NCBI RefSeq assembly: GCF_013170705.1
Contig: NZ_CP033334.1
Coordinates: 372,001-436,000 of the forward strand
Reading direction: 5' to 3'
DNA: 64,000 bases
DNA from: Mesorhizobium loti
GTDB lineage: Bacteria > Pseudomonadota > Alphaproteobacteria > Rhizobiales > Rhizobiaceae
In this document: positions 54,414 through 62,842 of the stretch, in pieces
Layout of the letters: every line of letters begins with the position of its first letter
How positions within the stretch are numbered: position 1 is the first letter of the stretch
Notes under the pieces: generated by a model
The model's database searches: none
What the model was told of the DNA's origin: nothing
What the model saw: only the letters and a program-made list of their open reading frames with translations
Position numbers and translations under genes: made by a program

Positions 54414-56003
54414 ATGAAGACTGAACTCGACCATCTCGCTGAGCTCGCCGGCCAGGGCCGGATATCACGTCGCGACTTCCTTGGCCGCACCGCGGCGCTG
54501 GGTGTGTCGGCGGCGCTGGCAACGACGCTGGCCGGGAAAGCCTTCGCACAGACGCCGGTCAAGGGCGGCATCCTCAAGGCCGGCCTGCAGGGCGGTGAAT
54601 CGACCAACAGCCTCGATCCCGCGCTGAACCTCAGCCAGGTCACCTACAGCTTCGGCAAGCAGTGGGGCGAATATCTGGTCCGGCTGATGCCGGACAACAG
54701 CCTGACCAACATGATTGCCGAGGAGATCGGCGCTTCCAAGGACGCCAAGACCTGGACGATCAAGGTGCGTGACGGCATCGAGTTCCACAATGGCAAGACG
54801 GTGGCCGCGGAAGACATCGCCGCCACGATCGAGCGCCATGCCGACGAGAAGTCCAAGTCCGGCGCGCTCGGCATCCTCAAGAACATCAAGGGCGTCAAGG
54901 CGAGCGGCAAGGAAGTCATCGTCACGCTCGGCGATGCGGACGCCGACTTCCCCTACCTCATGGCCGACTACCATCTCGTCATCCAGCCGAATGGCGGCAA
55001 GGACAATCCGAATGCCGGCATCAGCGCCGGCCCCTACAAGGTCACCGTCAACCAGCCAGGCGTGCGCCATGGCGGCGAGCGCTTCGCCAACTACTGGCAA
55101 GGCGACAAGCTGGGCCATGCCGACCAGATCGAGATCGTCGTCATCAATGACGCCACGGCGCGGCTGGCCGCGCTGCAGGGCGGCCAGGTGCACATGATCA
55201 ACCGCGTCGAGCCAAAGGTCGTCGACCTGGTCAAGCGCATCCCGGGCGTCACCATCGAGAACGTGTCGGGCAAGGGCTACTATCCGTTCAACATGTTCTG
55301 CGATACGGCGCCGTTCGACAACAATGACCTTCGCATGGCGCTCAAGCTCGCCATGGACCGTGATGAATTGCTGGAAAAGATCCTGCGCGGCTACGGCTCG
55401 GTCGGCAATGACTTTCCGATCAATGAAGCCTACCCGCTGTTTTCCACCGACATCGAGCAGCGCAAGTTCGATCCGGAAAAGGCGGCGGCGCTCTACAAGA
55501 AGTCGGGCCACAGCGGCTCCATCCTGCTGCGCACCTCCGACGTCGCCTTCCCCGGCGCCGTTGACGCGGCCCAGCTCTACCAGCAGAGCGCCGCCAAGGC
55601 CGGCATCAAGATCGAGATCAAGCGCGAGCCGGGCGACGGCTACTGGTCGGAGGTCTGGAACAAGCAGCCCTTCTCGCTCTCCTACTGGGGTGGGCGCGCC
55701 ACGCAGGACCAGATGTATTCCACCGGTTACGTTTCGACCGCCGACTGGAACGACACCCGCTTCAAGCGGCCGGAATTCGACAAGATGCTGTTTGCGGCGC
55801 GCGGTGAACTCGACCAGGCCAAGCGCAAGGCGATCTACCACGACATGGCGGTGCTGATGCGCGACGAAGGCGGCCTGATCGTCCCGTTCTTCAACCAGTT
55901 CATCGATGCCGCCGCCAGCAACAAGATCAGCGGCTTTGCCAAGAGCCCTATCGGCGAAATGATGGATGGCTACGCGCTTGGCGAGTGCTGGCTCAACGCC
56001 TAG
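54414..56003 (+). CDS. Family 5 ABC substrate-binding protein, Tat-exported (copy 2)
   Basis: A 529-residue paralogue of the protein at 49171, very similar over its full length (for example shared RDGIEFHNGKTVAAED and YWQGDKLGHADQIE). The Tat signal is ISRRDFLGRTAALG. A duplication within the operon is likely. The two may bind different ligands for one permease, as seen in other multi-receptor ABC systems. AGGGG precedes ATG 54414 by 6 bases. A strong hairpin follows the stop. Confidence 0.92.
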   Translation: MKTELDHLAELAGQGRISRRDFLGRTAALGVSAALATTLAGKAFAQTPVKGGILKAGLQGGESTNSLDPALNLSQVTYSFGKQWGEYLVRLMPDNSLTNMIAEEIGASKDAKTWTIKVRDGIEFHNGKTVAAEDIAATIERHADEKSKSGALGILKNIKGVKASGKEVIVTLGDADADFPYLMADYHLVIQPNGGKDNPNAGISAGPYKVTVNQPGVRHGGERFANYWQGDKLGHADQIEIVVINDATARLAALQGGQVHMINRVEPKVVDLVKRIPGVTIENVSGKGYYPFNMFCDTAPFDNNDLRMALKLAMDRDELLEKILRGYGSVGNDFPINEAYPLFSTDIEQRKFDPEKAAALYKKSGHSGSILLRTSDVAFPGAVDAAQLYQQSAAKAGIKIEIKREPGDGYWSEVWNKQPFSLSYWGGRATQDQMYSTGYVSTADWNDTRFKRPEFDKMLFAARGELDQAKRKAIYHDMAVLMRDEGGLIVPFFNQFIDAAASNKISGFAKSPIGEMMDGYALGECWLNA

Positions 56004-56033
56004 CTGAACCCTGCCTTTCCGATTCACGTGTAA

Positions 56034-56067
56034 GAACGCCGTGTGCCCGAAACGGCACACGGCGTTC
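56034..56067 (+). terminator. Strong hairpin after the second binding-protein gene
   Basis: GAACGCCGTGTGCC pairs perfectly with GGCACACGGCGTTC (14 bp) over CGAAAC, 31 bases after the stop codon. It lacks a T-run, so it may be an attenuator or RNA-stabilising element, with read-through to the phosphatase gene. Confidence 0.75.
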
Positions 56068-56100
56068 CCATTTCAACTACCAAACCTGATGGAGCTGCCC

Positions 56101-56940
56101 ATGGCGCTCAAATCCAAACTTCTGCTGATCATCCTCGATGGTGTTCCCTACAGGAACTGGCGCCGGCTGATGGGCAATCTCGAGGGCTGGGTGCAATCGG
56201 GCGAGGCACGGGTCTGGAAGATGCGCTCGGTGCTGCCGTCGACCTCGGCCTGCTGCTATGCTTCCATCCACACCGGCGTGTCGCCGCAGGTGCATGGCAT
56301 TCTTTCCAACGAGAACCGCTTCCGGGTCGCGCAGCCCGACATCTTCTCGGAAGTCAGCAAGGCCGGCGGCAAGACCGGCGCGGTGACGCATTCCTACTGG
56401 TCGGAATTCTTCCGGTCCTATCCGTTCGACCTGATCGAGGACATGGAATATGACGAGCTGGGTGGTCCGATCACGCATGGCCGGTTCCATACCATGACCG
56501 GCTATAATGCCCGAAACCAGATGACGCCGAGCGACGTCGACCTGTTCGCGACGCTGACCATGCTGACGAAACGCCACGGCATCGACTACGGCATCCTGCA
56601 CACATGCACGCTGGACTCGATGGGCCATCGCTTCGGCCACGACTGCCACGAGATGGACCATGCCGTCTATGCGATGGACGGCATGCTGGCAGCCTTCCTG
56701 CCTGGCTGGATCGAAGCCGGTTACGAGGTCATGGTCACCGCCGACCACGGCCAGACCGACCGTGGCCACCATGGCGGCCATGACGACGAAATGCAGGATT
56801 TCGCGCTGTATTATTTCGGTCCGGCGAAGGGCCCCGAGGGCGACACGCTGCTCGATCAGCTGCAGCTGGCGCCGACCGTGCTGAGCCGGCTGGGCGTGCC
56901 GGTGCCGGCGACGATGAAGGCGAAGCCCTTTTTGGGGTAA
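56101..56940 (+). CDS. Alkaline-phosphatase-superfamily hydrolase (nucleotide pyrophosphatase/phosphodiesterase-like)
   Basis: A 279-residue enzyme with two-metal-site motifs: LIILDGVPYRNW at the N-terminus, the nucleophile region LPSTSACCYASIHTG, DSMGHRFGHDCHEMDHAVYAMD and TADHGQTDRGHHGGHDDE. It would hydrolyse a phosphate ester or diester. No signal peptide is seen, so it is cytoplasmic. GGAG lies 6 bases before ATG 56101; ATG 56089 is also in frame. It is downstream of the ABC operon on the same strand and might handle a phosphorylated substrate, which is inference. Confidence 0.82.
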   Translation: MALKSKLLLIILDGVPYRNWRRLMGNLEGWVQSGEARVWKMRSVLPSTSACCYASIHTGVSPQVHGILSNENRFRVAQPDIFSEVSKAGGKTGAVTHSYWSEFFRSYPFDLIEDMEYDELGGPITHGRFHTMTGYNARNQMTPSDVDLFATLTMLTKRHGIDYGILHTCTLDSMGHRFGHDCHEMDHAVYAMDGMLAAFLPGWIEAGYEVMVTADHGQTDRGHHGGHDDEMQDFALYYFGPAKGPEGDTLLDQLQLAPTVLSRLGVPVPATMKAKPFLG

Positions 56941-56955
56941 TGTGAAGGGGACGTC

Positions 56956-57070
56956 GGCGCCGCCCTCATCCGCCTGCCGGCGTTCGTCGTTCGAAAAGCC
57001 AAGCAGTTGGCTTTTCGCCCGCTGAGCGGGCCACTCCTCAACTCCCCGTATAGTGACGGGAGAGAAGGGA
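56956..57070. repeat. Rhizobial intergenic element, partial copy 3 (RIME-like)
   Basis: The left arm (GGCGCCGCCCTCATCCGCCTGCCGG) and the CTCCCCGTATAGTGACGGG hairpin match the copies at 11197 and 21465, but the right arm is missing. Within it, CGAAAAGCCAA (56992-57002) and TTGGCTTTTCG (57007-57017) form a perfect 11-bp hairpin, perhaps a second, inserted module. Confidence 0.75.
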
Positions 57071-57101
57071 TGCTCTGGCAACATCCCCATAGTTCGGTTA
57101 G

Positions 57102-57125
57102 CCTCCGCGAATTCCTTGGCGGAGG
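57102..57125 (+). terminator. Hairpin before the sigma factor gene
   Basis: CCTCCGC and GCGGAGG form a 7-bp stem over a 10-base loop, with CTTTTT 6 bases later. Possible terminator of the upstream unit. Confidence 0.35.
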
Positions 57126-57185
57126 ATGAACCTTTTTGGGCCGATCAGCGACAGAGCAGGCAGGAGCCAGGCGGCTCGACCGGCC

Positions 57186-57752
57186 ATGACGGCAGCGACG
57201 GATACCGATCGCGCGCTTGTCGACCGGGTCGCGAAGGGCGACCGTGCCGCCGTGCGGCTCCTGTTCATGCGCCACCATGCGCGGGTCTACCGCTTCGTGG
57301 CGCGCCAGACGGGATCGGAAATGATGGCTGACGATATCGCGAACGAAGTCTTCCTCGAATTGTGGCGCCAGGCGCCAGGCTTCGAGGGGCGCTCCGAAGT
57401 CTCGACATGGCTGCTCGGCATCGCCCGGTTCAAGGCGCTGTCCTTGCTGCGCAAGAAGAAGGAAGACTGGATCGACGACGAGGCCGCCGCCGCGGTGCCC
57501 GACGGCGCCGACACGCCGGAGGTCGTCACGATGAAGGAGGACAAGGCCGCCGCCTTGCGCCGCTTTGTCGATGCCTTGCCCGAAGAGCACCGCACGGTGA
57601 TCGACCTTGCCTATTATCACGGACAATCGGTGACCGATATCGGCGAGGTGCTCGGCATCCCGGTCGCGACCGTCAAGACCCGGATGTTCTACGCCCGCAG
57701 GAAACTCGGAGAGGCCCTCAAGGCCGCCGGTTACGACAGGGGGTGGCCATGA
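57186..57752 (+). CDS. ECF-type RNA polymerase sigma factor
   Basis: A 188-residue extracytoplasmic-function sigma factor. Region 2 is MRHHARVYRFVARQTGSEMMADDIANEVFLELWRQAPGFEG and region 4 is LPEEHRTVIDLAYYHGQSVTDIGEVLGIPVATVKTRMFYARRKLGEAL. Its stop overlaps the membrane anti-sigma gene by ATGA, so both proteins are made together. I found no clear ECF promoter before it. ATG 57186 is used; upstream in-frame sequence has no similarity. Confidence 0.92.
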   Translation: MTAATDTDRALVDRVAKGDRAAVRLLFMRHHARVYRFVARQTGSEMMADDIANEVFLELWRQAPGFEGRSEVSTWLLGIARFKALSLLRKKKEDWIDDEAAAAVPDGADTPEVVTMKEDKAAALRRFVDALPEEHRTVIDLAYYHGQSVTDIGEVLGIPVATVKTRMFYARRKLGEALKAAGYDRGWP

Positions 57753-58417
57753 GCGCCGCTGAGAAAATGTCGCGCCGCGACGAAATGGAAACGCTGCTGC
57801 CGTTCTATCTGAACGGCTCGCTGGAAGGCTCGGAGCTGGAAGCCGTCGAAGAATGGCTGGCGACGGATCCGGCGGCAATGGCAGCCCTTGGCGAGGCCGA
57901 GGCCGAATTCTCCGGCATATCGGCCGCCAATGAGGCGATCCGTCCGCCGGCCGATGCGCTCAGCCGCTTCGCCAGGGCACTCGATGCCGAAGCGGGACCG
58001 GCACGGGCACCGGCAGGCTCCTCCTGGCTGGCGCAGGCCTGGGGGCGGTTCATAGCGGTGCCGGTCGGTGTCGCCTGGGCCACGGCCGCCGTCTTGCTGG
58101 CCCTGATTGCGGTGCAGTCCCTGGTGCAGCCCGGCGGCAAGGGCAAGGATTTCGAGATCGCCGGCGCCGAAGATGACCTGGCGAAAATGCCGTTCGCGCT
58201 GGTCAAGTTCAAACCGGATGCGAGGATGTCCGATATTTCGGGCTTTCTCGGCAGCAGCGGGTTGAAGGTCATTGGCGGACCGACCGCCGATGGCGTGTTC
58301 CGGCTCGGCATTCCCGCGGCCAACGCAGCCGACTACACCAAGCAGCTCGGCCTTATTGCTGCCCAGCCGTTCACCGAGACTGTGATCGAGGGAAGGAAAC
58401 CGGTTGATGGCGGCTGA
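57749..58417 (+). CDS. Membrane-bound anti-sigma factor
   Basis: A 222-residue single-pass membrane protein. The N-terminus (MSRRDEMETLLPFYLNGSLEGSELEAVEEWLATDPA) is the anti-sigma-like domain that would hold the sigma factor. The transmembrane segment is near residues 106-125 (VAWATAAVLLALIAVQSL). The C-terminal part is periplasmic. A zinc HxxxCxxC motif is absent. It overlaps the sigma gene by 4 bases and the protease gene by 11, giving a tight trio. The protease might act on it, but the usual order is regulated proteolysis by others. Confidence 0.85.
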   Translation: MSAAEKMSRRDEMETLLPFYLNGSLEGSELEAVEEWLATDPAAMAALGEAEAEFSGISAANEAIRPPADALSRFARALDAEAGPARAPAGSSWLAQAWGRFIAVPVGVAWATAAVLLALIAVQSLVQPGGKGKDFEIAGAEDDLAKMPFALVKFKPDARMSDISGFLGSSGLKVIGGPTADGVFRLGIPAANAADYTKQLGLIAAQPFTETVIEGRKPVDGG

Positions 58418-59849
58418 GGCGGTCGTTCGATTTGCGGTGATCCTAGCGGCGGCGATGACAATCGCCGCCGTGCCTGCATCGGCACAGACCAACAACAGCA
58501 CCGGCGACCAGACAAGGATCGACTGCCGCAACGGCACCAACGCGGCAGGAGCCGACTGCGCCAAGGACAACGAAAAGGACGGTTCGGGGGCGACGCGACC
58601 CGGCGCCGTCTTTCTTCCGGCGCTGATCGTCGACCTCTTTCCCAATCCCGCCGAAACTCCGGTGCCCGTGCCGACACCCGCACCGCGCCAGGATCCGGGT
58701 ACGCCGTCGGCCGCCCCCGCCGATGCGCAACCGGGAATCTCGGCCGCGATCGTCTCGCCCACCGATCTCATCGCCGTTCAGCCGCCGCGCGCGGTGGCGG
58801 GCGATTTCGTCCCCGACGAGGTGCTGGTGACCGTCGACGGCGATGCCGGCGCCGTGCAGCAGATCGCCGCCTCGTTCGGCCTTCAGGTTCGTTCGCAGCG
58901 CCAGTCGCGGCTGCTCGGCACCACGCTGGTGCGTTTCGGCATTCCAGACGGCCGCCCTGTCGGTGTCGTGCTGGCGCAGCTTGCCGCCGACAACCGCACG
59001 CAGCGCCGCGAGCCCAACCATATCTACTCGCTGCAGCAGGCCGCCGGCATCGTCAACTATGCCTTCGACCGCATCGCGCTCGATGCCAAACAGGCCAGCG
59101 GCGAAAACGTTCGTGTTGCCGTCATCGACACCGGCATCGACGACACCAATCCGGCGCTGGCCGGCGTGATCGCCGCGCAGTTCGACGCCATGCCCGACGT
59201 GCCGGTCGAGAAGCGCGACCATGGTACTTCGATCGACGGCCTGATCGCCGGCGTCGGCGCGCTCGAAGGCATGGCGCCGGGCGCCAGGATCTACCACGCC
59301 CGTGCCTTCGAAGGCGGCAAGTCGACCATGGACGTCATCCTGTCGGCACTCGACTGGGCGGCCGAGCAGAATGTCAGCATCATCAATATGAGCTTCGTCG
59401 GGCCGAAGAACGACCTGCTCGGCGCCGCCTGCCGCAATGCACGGGCACTCGGCATGGTGCTGGTCGCCGCCGCCGGCAATAACGGGCCGAAGGCGCCCTA
59501 TGGCTATCCGGCCGCCTTCGACGGCGTCATCGCGGTGACCGCGACCGACGCCAGGGACGCTCTGATGCCGCAGGCCAATCGCGGCGCCTACGTCTTCATT
59601 TCGGCGCCCGGCGTCGAAATGGTGGCGCCAAGCGGTGCCGGCTCCGATGTCGTCACCGGCACATCGTTCGCGGCGGCGATCGTGAGCGGCGCCATCGCCA
59701 ATCTCCTCCATGCCGCGCCCGGCCGCTCGGCCGACGACATCGAGAAAGCACTGGCGGCGACAGCGAAGGATCTCGGCCCCAAGGGACGCGACAACGATTT
59801 CGGCTACGGACTGCTGGACATCCAGGCGGCCGAAGCGGCGAAGGAATAA
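58407..59849 (+). CDS. Secreted S8-family serine protease
   Basis: A 480-residue subtilase with a signal peptide (FAVILAAAMTIAAVPASA). A low-complexity proline-rich linker (residues 85-115) precedes an N-terminal fold (FVPDEVLVTVDGDAGAVQQIAASFG) that resembles the inhibitor I9 propeptide. The catalytic triad is Asp241 (AVIDTGIDD), His272 (RDHGTSIDG) and Ser420 (GTSFAAAIVSG). Two cysteines close to the start (DCRNG, ADCAK). Coupled to the sigma/anti-sigma genes by overlap. It could be the regulon's main product or the sensor-side protease. Confidence 0.9.
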   Translation: MAAEAVVRFAVILAAAMTIAAVPASAQTNNSTGDQTRIDCRNGTNAAGADCAKDNEKDGSGATRPGAVFLPALIVDLFPNPAETPVPVPTPAPRQDPGTPSAAPADAQPGISAAIVSPTDLIAVQPPRAVAGDFVPDEVLVTVDGDAGAVQQIAASFGLQVRSQRQSRLLGTTLVRFGIPDGRPVGVVLAQLAADNRTQRREPNHIYSLQQAAGIVNYAFDRIALDAKQASGENVRVAVIDTGIDDTNPALAGVIAAQFDAMPDVPVEKRDHGTSIDGLIAGVGALEGMAPGARIYHARAFEGGKSTMDVILSALDWAAEQNVSIINMSFVGPKNDLLGAACRNARALGMVLVAAAGNNGPKAPYGYPAAFDGVIAVTATDARDALMPQANRGAYVFISAPGVEMVAPSGAGSDVVTGTSFAAAIVSGAIANLLHAAPGRSADDIEKALAATAKDLGPKGRDNDFGYGLLDIQAAEAAKE

Positions 59850-59943
59850 GGCTGGGCGACCCGCACTGGCTATCCGCAACGGCCGGGATGGGTGGAATGC
59901 GGTCGCCGCCGGCATGGCGATGGACCACGCTTGGCGCGATCCG

Positions 59944-61299
59944 CTATAGCGCCGGACCCAATCGAACGGCGCTTCCATCATGGAAGCGCGACAGCCGGAA
60001 GCGGCTGAGGTCATGCCCAGTCTCGTTTCCCTGCATCATGTCGGAAACGACGCGCCCGATTCCTGGCCCGATACCGAACCCGTGACCACTCATGCCGGTC
60101 GCGACGAAAAGACCGCCGACCGCCTCCACGTGATCCACGACGGGGACGACATCGGGCATGGCGTCGATCATGCCTCCCCAGCCGGCCTTCAGGCGAACCG
60201 TTTCGAACTGTGGAAAAAGGTGTTTGAAATTGTGTTCTACCGAACGGAGACCGGAGCGTTCGGCGGCTGGGTTGAGCACCCGCATCCTTTCGAAGGGGCT
60301 CCGGGAATCCGGTGCCCAGTCGCGCGGCGTCGACCAGCTGTCGGGGTAGCCTGACGGAGCGAACGGAAAGTAACGCGTCCCGAACGGGTTGGCCATGAGG
60401 GCTGGAAGATACTTGGTGGCGTGCCGGAACGCGTCGGGCCCGACGTAAAGCAAATTACTGCCTCCCGGGGCGAGCGTGTATCCGCCATCCTGTCTGCGCC
60501 TGAACGCGATGTGATCGTCGGCTGCCGCACCGGAATAGATTTCGGGCAGGGGTTCCGTCGCGGCCACGGTTACCCTGACGCTGAGCTGAGGGACGGACAC
60601 GCCGTGTCTTGCCAGGAGCAGGGATGACCAGGCGCCGCCCGCGACCAGCACGCTGGAGGTCTCGATGTACCCCGCTTCGGTCCACACTCCCTTGATCCTG
60701 CCGGCTGAGATTTCGAGGGTCCGCACCGCGCAATTCTCTACGATCCTGGCGCCTTTTCGGGCGGCAAGCCGGGCAAGCGCGGGCACCGCCAACCAAGGCT
60801 CCGCACGCATGTCGGAGGGCGTCGTCATCGCGCCCTTGAACCTGCGCGACATGCCCTTGATGAGTTTTGCGGTTTCGTCCGCGTCCAGGAGGCGGGTGTC
60901 GAGTTCATGGATCGCGGCGATCTTCATGAATTCTTCGAAGCCGGCCATTTTCTTGTCCGAGCTTGCCAGGTAGGTCACACCTGTCTGCTTCAGACCGATG
61001 TCCTCGCCGCATTCCTCGGCCAGCTGCCGCCATAGGCGAGACGCCTCGATAACAATCGGCAGTTCATCCGCGTCCCGCCCCTGCTTTCGAATCCAGCCCC
61101 AATTTCGGGAGGACTGCTCGGCCGCAACGCGTCCCTTTTCCAGGAGCGTCACCGGAATGTTGCGCTGCGCAAGGAAAAGAGCGGTCGTCACGCCAATGAT
61201 ACCGCCGCCAACGATGACCACCTCCGAAGTCTTCGGCGGTGGACCGGCATGTCGGATTGGATCCGCTTCGGAAAACGGGAATAGGGGCAAGTGGCGCAT
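59944..61299 (-). CDS. FAD-dependent oxidoreductase (DAO family)
   Basis: A 451-residue flavoenzyme of the D-amino-acid-oxidase/glycine-oxidase fold. The dinucleotide site is VVIVGGGIIGVTTALFLAQRNIPVTLLEKGRVAAEQSSRNWGW, and GMSGHGFGIGPGIGRVVSDMM near the C-terminus closes it. The substrate is probably an amine or amino acid. It converges with the S8 gene. The ATG 61299 has only a poor Shine-Dalgarno, and the next gene on the same strand is the LacI regulator upstream, separated by about 160 bases. Confidence 0.85.
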   Translation of the reverse strand: MRHLPLFPFSEADPIRHAGPPPKTSEVVIVGGGIIGVTTALFLAQRNIPVTLLEKGRVAAEQSSRNWGWIRKQGRDADELPIVIEASRLWRQLAEECGEDIGLKQTGVTYLASSDKKMAGFEEFMKIAAIHELDTRLLDADETAKLIKGMSRRFKGAMTTPSDMRAEPWLAVPALARLAARKGARIVENCAVRTLEISAGRIKGVWTEAGYIETSSVLVAGGAWSSLLLARHGVSVPQLSVRVTVAATEPLPEIYSGAAADDHIAFRRRQDGGYTLAPGGSNLLYVGPDAFRHATKYLPALMANPFGTRYFPFAPSGYPDSWSTPRDWAPDSRSPFERMRVLNPAAERSGLRSVEHNFKHLFPQFETVRLKAGWGGMIDAMPDVVPVVDHVEAVGGLFVATGMSGHGFGIGPGIGRVVSDMMQGNETGHDLSRFRLSRFHDGSAVRLGPAL

Positions 61300-61456
61300 C
61301 CTGGGAGGAATGATCGATGCTCTGGCTTACTGGTTGCCACCCCCCAAAAGCCAAATCAAGAGCAGACGCAGGCAGACCATTGTCCCACGGCACGGCAATC
61401 GATCGTCCGGCGATGTCCGCAAGGGGCCGGCCTCACGGGGCGATTGGGTCTATCTC

Positions 61457-62491
61457 CTACGCCGGCGCACCGGCGACCGAGCCCCGCACCACCAGATCGA
61501 CCGGCCAGACCTCGCCGCGGGCGCCTTCTTCCAGGCCCGATATCCGTGCCGCCAGCCGCTCGGCGACGCGCTCGCCGGCGAGACGGATGGATGAGCGCGT
61601 CGTCGATAACGGTACGGAAAAGTTTTCCGGCTTCAGCCAGGGGAAGACATCGTCATGGGCGATCAGCGACACATCGCCGGGAATGGTGAGGCCGAGGTCG
61701 CGCACCGCGCGCACGACGCCTAGCGCCATGATCAGGCTTGAGCAAGCGATCGCCGTCGGCGCGTCGCTCGCCTCAAGCAATCGCCTGGTGGCGCGATAGC
61801 CGTTTTCTTCGGTCATGGCCACCGAGCAGACGTGGCGCTCGCCGAGGGTCAGCCCGCTCGCGGCGAGCGCCCGGCGCACGCCGCGCTCGCGATGGATGGC
61901 AAAGGTCTCGCGGTCGTCGCCATTGATCAGCGCCAGCCGCCGATGGCCGAGCTGGACCAGCAATCGCGCCGCCTCGTGGAAGGCGCCCTCATTGTCGATG
62001 TCGAGATAGGGATAGTCGAAATCGAAGCCTTCGCTGCGGCCGTGGACCAGGTAGGGAATGCCGAGCGTGCTGACCAGCGCCACCCGGCTGTCCCGCGGCC
62101 TGGGCGACGAAATATAGACGGCGTCGACCTGCCGGTTGGCGACGATGCGCCGATAAGTGGTTTCCTGGTCGTCGGCATCGGCCGGCGACAGCACAAGGTC
62201 AAGCTCATGCGAGCGGGCATAATCGCCGAGGCCGGACAGGAATTCGACGAAATGCGGATCGATGTCGACGGCCGCACCTGTCGGCAGGACATAGCCGATC
62301 ATGCCGGACTTGCCGGTCGCCAGCCGGCGCGCGCTCGGATTGGGGCGGTAGCCATGGCGCTTGGCGGCGTCCATCACGCGCCTGCGCGTTTCCTCGTTGA
62401 CCTCCGGGTAGCCATTCAGCGCCCGGCTTACCGTGGTCTGCGAAAGCGCCAGCATATGCGCGAGCTGCTTGAGGTTCACAACGGCCTCCAT
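61457..62491 (-). CDS. aglR: LacI-family regulator of alpha-glucoside uptake (AglR)
   Basis: A 344-residue repressor. The helix-turn-helix (VNLKQLAHMLALSQTTVSRALNGYPEVNEETRRRVMDAAKRHGY) is canonical. The sensor domain includes YVLPTGAAVDIDPHFVEFLSGLGDYA. It is divergent from aglE, as in Sinorhizobium aglR-aglEFGAK, so it probably represses the alpha-glucoside transport genes. ATG 62491 lies near an AAAGCGCTTT palindrome (62498-62507), where it would bind its own promoter. Confidence 0.88.
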   Translation of the reverse strand: MEAVVNLKQLAHMLALSQTTVSRALNGYPEVNEETRRRVMDAAKRHGYRPNPSARRLATGKSGMIGYVLPTGAAVDIDPHFVEFLSGLGDYARSHELDLVLSPADADDQETTYRRIVANRQVDAVYISSPRPRDSRVALVSTLGIPYLVHGRSEGFDFDYPYLDIDNEGAFHEAARLLVQLGHRRLALINGDDRETFAIHRERGVRRALAASGLTLGERHVCSVAMTEENGYRATRRLLEASDAPTAIACSSLIMALGVVRAVRDLGLTIPGDVSLIAHDDVFPWLKPENFSVPLSTTRSSIRLAGERVAERLAARISGLEEGARGEVWPVDLVVRGSVAGAPA

Positions 62492-62497
62492 TCCCTC

Positions 62498-62507
62498 AAA
62501 GCGCTTT
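62498..62507. promoter_or_regulatory. AglR operator O1 (AAAGCGCTTT)
   Basis: A perfect 10-base palindrome with central CG, 7 bases upstream of aglR's ATG. It has the LacI-type form and the same core as the site before aglE. Confidence 0.7.
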
Positions 62508-62716
62508 TAAATTGAATCGACCCAAGTGCCACAAAGGCGCGAGGGCATCGACACAACCATAAGCGGGGTCGGGACCGGTTTGAAACAGAAAATTGCTGTT
62601 GCGCTGCCAAAAAGCATGCTGCGGTGCAATTTCTGATGTCAGAATCAACGAAATTAAATCGATTAGCTAACCGAACCTCTTGACTTCCAGTCGATTCAGT
62701 GGCGAGATCAGAAAAG

Positions 62717-62730
62717 CCAAAGCGCTTTGG
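62717..62730. promoter_or_regulatory. AglR operator O2 (CCAAAGCGCTTTGG)
   Basis: A perfect 14-base palindrome 113 bases upstream of aglE, sharing AAAGCGCTTT with O1. It is downstream of a possible TTGACT...GAGATC promoter (62680-62709). Repression of aglE is inferred. Confidence 0.75.
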
Positions 62731-62842
62731 AAGACTCTTCGAAAGGTTGCGGTTCCCTTGCGACTGAGTCACAGTCCTGCGGCGTCGGCGGGCGGAATGG
62801 AGGTTCCGTCCGGTGTGTGTGACCCACTGGGAGGGAATACCG

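Larger units (their letters stand above)
62492..62842. other. 351-base aglR-aglE intergenic region
   Basis: It holds operator-like palindromes at 62498-62507 and 62717-62730 and an inverted pair TGAATCGAC (62513-62521) / GTCGATTCA (62690-62698). No gene is seen. Confidence 0.6.

Noticed and set aside
54465..56060. Minus-strand open frame opposite the second binding protein
   Set aside because: It is antisense to a gene with a Tat signal and full family similarity.
59855..59907. GGCGACC/GGTCGCC inverted pair between the S8 and FAD genes
   Set aside because: The 39-base loop and lack of T-run make it too weak to call a terminator.
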